This document shows positions 39,498 to 42,155 of a DNA stretch of 42,155 nucleotides, piece after piece. Every line of letters begins with the position of its first letter. Position 1 is the stretch's first letter. This stretch comes from a virus. The stretch spans positions 1 to 42,155 of IMG/VR virus record IMGVR_UViG_3300025671_000142; one strand, given 5' to 3'. The notes beneath the pieces were generated by a model. That model worked only from the letters and a program-made list of their open reading frames with translations. It made no database searches and was not told the origin of the DNA. The position numbers and the translations under genes were made by a program.

Positions 39498-41533
39498 TGC
39501 ATACCTCCGTAACCATAACCGCCATAACCACCATATCCACCACCAAGACCTCTATACAATCCAAGCGCAGAAATTCCCGCACCCAATGCTTGTTGGATTG
39601 GATTGTAAGAAGCATACTGCGTTGTTGTCCTGTCCAGATTGCCAGTAGGTACACCACTTAGAAGGCCAGCGAAGCGTTCATACTGACTGATTGGATAGTC
39701 TTGTTGACGTAGGAAATCTTGATACGCTAGGTCTAGGCGAGCCTGATCTTCTCCGCGAATATCCCGACCAAGTGTTTCAAGTAATTGCGCACCCTGTATG
39801 TCGGTGCCACGAGCAAGTTCGCCAAGGCCAAGAAGACCACGACCTGCGCCCATTAAATCACCGTACAGTCCAGCGGTTCCGTATCTCTGAGCTTCTAGTG
39901 CCGCCTGTATCCTTGCTTGCTCTGCTGCGTTTGCGCTCTGCACACGGGCTGCTTCGCTAACATCTATACCTTGTGTTCGAGCAAGCTCCGCTGCTTGTGC
40001 GGCTTGTATGCGAGCGGCTTCATCAATGCTAATACCTTGGGTTCTAGCAAGTTCTGCAGCTTGGGCTGCTTGGATACGACCTGCTTCCGAAGCATCAAGA
40101 CCTTGCACCCTAGCCTGTTCTGCGGCGTTTGCTGCTTGGATTCGTGCGGCCTCATCCAAACTAATACCTTGTGTGCGAGCCAGTTCGGCAGCTTCTGCAG
40201 CTTGCGTTCTAGCTGCCTCGCTAACGTCAACACCTTGCGTTCTGGCAAGTTCAGCGGCTTCAGCGGCCTGTATTCTACGTGCCTCATCAATACTAATGCC
40301 TTGAGTTCTGGCAAGCTCCGCTGCTCTTGCTGCTTGTGTCCTTGCAGCTTCGCTAACATCAACGCCTTGAGTTCTTGCCAACTCTGAAGCTTCCGCTGCT
40401 TGAATCCGTGCAGCTTCGTCAAGGCTAATTCCCTGCGTCCTAGCAAGTTCTGCCGCTCTTCCAGCCTGAGTACGAGCCATCTCAGCCGCTGTACCAGTTT
40501 GCGTTCTTCCTGTTTCACCAACATCAATGCCTTGAACTCGTGCCGCTTCTGCTGCACGGCGCTGATCAACGTCCATTTGTGCCGCACGATCAGACTCAAA
40601 CATCTGCATTGCACGGTCAAACGCTGCCTGACTTCCAATTTGTTGTATATCACCCAATCTTTGATCTAGGTTCTGCTCTGCCATTCCTTGAGCAACAGCC
40701 TGACGTGATCCACCAAAGGCACCTGCAGTTACAGCCGCTGCATCTCTGCCAGCCTGACCCCTACCAAAGTCACGTATTGCTTCGCGCTTCTGAACATCCA
40801 CAACATTTTGCATGTATGGGTCCATATAGTCTGACACTTCAGCGCCCGTAAACTGACGTGCTGGTCCAAAATCAAACTCTTTGCCTTGTGCTTTTGAAAA
40901 TTCTGCTTGGGTGAAATCACTAAACGGATCGGCCTGACCCGCTTGGAATCCACCATAAGCTTCAACACTGCTCCTATCAAAATCAGAAAATGGATCAGCT
41001 TGTCTTTCTTGAAACCCGCCATATCCAGTAACTGAACTTCTATCAAATCTATTATACGGATCCGCAGAGCCAGCTTGAAAGCCTGTAAAAGCGGTAGCGG
41101 GACTTGCCGCAAAACCACTATAGGGATCCGCAGACCCAGCCTGAAACCCACTATATGGGTTAACACCTGTCGCAGAAAAATTAGATGCAGTAAAGCTGGG
41201 TGCGTTTAAAGCTAGATTACGAAGCCCAGCGATACCTTCATTTTGAGTGCCAACAGCCGTTGTCATCCCTGCCAGCGGACTTGTGGCTATGTTTCTGATC
41301 ATATCCCGCGACTGAGTAATATCACCATAATCTGCGGATGACGTTAAGCGATCACCTTCGTATGGCACATAAGTGGACTTACCAGCTAAGTCACCATACT
41401 TATTAGGATCGTCTGGGTAATATGGCATGGTCGCTTCTTCAGCGCCTTTAAGAAGTCGCTTAAAGTATGGATCAACATAATCAGGCAGACCTGTCGAAAC
41501 TACCTGTTGTTGCGGCGAACTACCTTTGCCCAT
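39494..41533 (-). CDS. Repeat-rich virion protein with 22-residue (2 x 11) repeats
   Basis: A 679-residue protein. Region 1 (about 125-205) has four degenerate copies of GFQAGSADPYSGF-type units. Region 2 (about 325-545) has about nine 22-residue repeats, each of two 11-residue parts, such as AARIQAAEAAE-LARTQGVDVSE, with alternating ISxDE and VDVSE versions. This is a hendecad pattern, expected to form long straight or right-handed helical coils. The C-terminus is Gly/Tyr-rich (GGYGGYGGYGYGGMQ). Its place among giant late genes suggests an ejected or internal virion protein. GGAG lies 8 bases before the ATG. Confidence 0.72.
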   Translation of the reverse strand: MGKGSSPQQQVVSTGLPDYVDPYFKRLLKGAEEATMPYYPDDPNKYGDLAGKSTYVPYEGDRLTSSADYGDITQSRDMIRNIATSPLAGMTTAVGTQNEGIAGLRNLALNAPSFTASNFSATGVNPYSGFQAGSADPYSGFAASPATAFTGFQAGSADPYNRFDRSSVTGYGGFQERQADPFSDFDRSSVEAYGGFQAGQADPFSDFTQAEFSKAQGKEFDFGPARQFTGAEVSDYMDPYMQNVVDVQKREAIRDFGRGQAGRDAAAVTAGAFGGSRQAVAQGMAEQNLDQRLGDIQQIGSQAAFDRAMQMFESDRAAQMDVDQRRAAEAARVQGIDVGETGRTQTGTAAEMARTQAGRAAELARTQGISLDEAARIQAAEASELARTQGVDVSEAARTQAARAAELARTQGISIDEARRIQAAEAAELARTQGVDVSEAARTQAAEAAELARTQGISLDEAARIQAANAAEQARVQGLDASEAGRIQAAQAAELARTQGISIDEAARIQAAQAAELARTQGIDVSEAARVQSANAAEQARIQAALEAQRYGTAGLYGDLMGAGRGLLGLGELARGTDIQGAQLLETLGRDIRGEDQARLDLAYQDFLRQQDYPISQYERFAGLLSGVPTGNLDRTTTQYASYNPIQQALGAGISALGLYRGLGGGYGGYGGYGYGGMQ
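39895..40560 (-). repeat. 66-bp tandem repeat region inside the virion gene
   Basis: About nine imperfect 66-base units coding for the 22-residue hendecad repeats. Codon use differs between units while protein sequence is conserved, so selection acts on the protein. Confidence 0.8.
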
Positions 41534-41945
41534 TTTCTATCTCCATACGAAACGCAATGTACTCTGGATAAAACTTGTGCTTTCGCAAAGCCCGACCCCA
41601 AGCCTTTCTTCCATAGCCTTCTAAGTGCTGACAGTCATTCTGAATAGCAAAGTCTATAACCTTTTCCATTCCTATATCCAGCCATTCTTTCATTCGACTT
41701 CCACCTACCCAATCAAGTGCCATGCTTTTGCGTTGCGGGTACTTTATTATTCTGGTTGTGAATGCAGCTACAATCTTGTCTTCTTCAAACACAACCCAAA
41801 GAACGTAAGTGTCTTCCAATATCCCCTTTAAAACATCTATCATTTTCATTTTACCGATAGCTGTTTCGACACTTTCCTTCAGTACCTTTTCAACGTCCTT
41901 CCATATATACTTGACTGATTCCTTTGGAACAGCACTTACCTTCAA
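41520..41945 (-). CDS. GNAT-fold-like late protein
   Basis: A 141-residue protein of a phage family with a GNAT-like pattern: LWVVFEEDKIVAAFTTRIIK (strand pair), GGSRMKEWLDIGMEKVID, and GYGRKAWGRALRKHKFYPEY near the end. It is encoded beside large ejection-type proteins, as GNAT-like internal virion proteins are in other podoviruses. TTG 41945 is the first possible start after the upstream stop (GTGGGG just before). It overlaps the next gene by 14 bases. Catalysis is not certain. Confidence 0.65.
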   Translation of the reverse strand: MKVSAVPKESVKYIWKDVEKVLKESVETAIGKMKMIDVLKGILEDTYVLWVVFEEDKIVAAFTTRIIKYPQRKSMALDWVGGSRMKEWLDIGMEKVIDFAIQNDCQHLEGYGRKAWGRALRKHKFYPEYIAFRMEIENGQR

Positions 41946-42155
41946 TTACCCCACCATTTCTTTTAGCACCTCTGGCGCTCTTTCCTCTGCCTGATTTATC
42001 TTATCTAAAAACCCACCGCCATACGCTTTAGTTAACGCATCTGTTGTTGGCTCACGAAAAACGTATTCGCCTTCAGTAAGCAATACATCTTGTTGATTGT
42101 CTAGGGTTGCTGGAACCTTATCGTCTTCGCCAGAGCCATCACCAGGTCCGCGCAC
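41946..42155 (-). CDS. Truncated late gene, C-terminal fragment
   Basis: The last 69 codons of a minus-strand gene reaching the window end. It contains GPGDGSGEDDKVPATLDNQ and LLTEGEYVFREPTTDALTKA, which resembles the Gly-Pro-Gly ... Ser-Asp-Gly-Glu-Tyr-Val motif of virion and tail proteins. A GTG is the first codon available, but the start probably lies outside. If the map is circular, the frame stays open into the opposite end, past position 100. Confidence 0.6.
   Translation of the reverse strand: MRGPGDGSGEDDKVPATLDNQQDVLLTEGEYVFREPTTDALTKAYGGGFLDKINQAEERAPEVLKEMVG

Noticed and set aside
39917-40387. Plus-strand 156-residue Cys/Ser/Leu-rich frame
   Set aside because: It is the antisense shadow of the hendecad-repeat gene; its regular composition comes from the tandem 66-bp units.

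Overview
The window looks like most or all of a genome of a tailed double-stranded DNA phage. The portal, scaffold and capsid genes and the very large ejection-type proteins point to a short-tailed (podovirus-like) phage. The mix of gene families (phage GroES, DUF1071-type annealing protein, phage MoxR/VWA pair, LPD38-type giant protein) is typical of phages of marine Alphaproteobacteria; this host guess is inference from gene content only. No integrase, RNA polymerase, DNA polymerase, tRNA or CRISPR array was found.

Layout. (1) 11-10141, minus strand: head and packaging operon, read right to left: large terminase, portal, small coiled-coil protein, GroES-like co-chaperonin, scaffold, hypothetical, probable decoration protein, Mu-gpT-like major capsid protein, a strong terminator, then three beta-rich probable virion proteins and three small proteins. 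(2) 10142-10375: AT-rich divergent control region with a 17-bp-arm palindrome and a 47-bp motif that recurs at 22193-22240. (3) 10376-11230, plus: small membrane and helical proteins. (4) 11586-12095, minus: small terminase, isolated from the large subunit and flanked by noncoding DNA with a G-quadruplex motif. (5) 12714-19986, plus: small accessory genes and a MoxR-like AAA+ ATPase next to a zincin/VWA protein, ending at a pair of opposed terminators. (6) 20165-22619, minus: RusA-like resolvase, primase-helicase and a small TTG-start gene. (7) 22692-28104, plus: RecB-like nuclease, annealing protein, SSB-like protein, ParB-like, GNAT-like, HNH, Xre and AlpA-like regulators, and a nuclease-like protein. 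(8) 28108-42155, minus: a GNAT-like protein, a hendecad-repeat protein, an 803-aa virion-associated protein and a 2,988-aa polyvalent protein.

Both window ends carry minus-strand virion genes, so the map may be circular or circularly permuted. The gene at the right end is cut. No clear tail-tube, tail-fibre or lysin gene was recognised, so part of the late region may lie outside the window.

How it works together: replication seems to be primed and unwound by the phage primase-helicase but copied by the host polymerase, with recombination through the nuclease, annealing protein, SSB-like protein and RusA. The capsid is built with a phage GroES. The giant protein probably enters the cell with the DNA and carries enzyme-like domains. 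A dispersed near-palindrome, AAAAGTTCAATTGAACTAA, occurs at about eight gene borders and four coding sites and has no known role.
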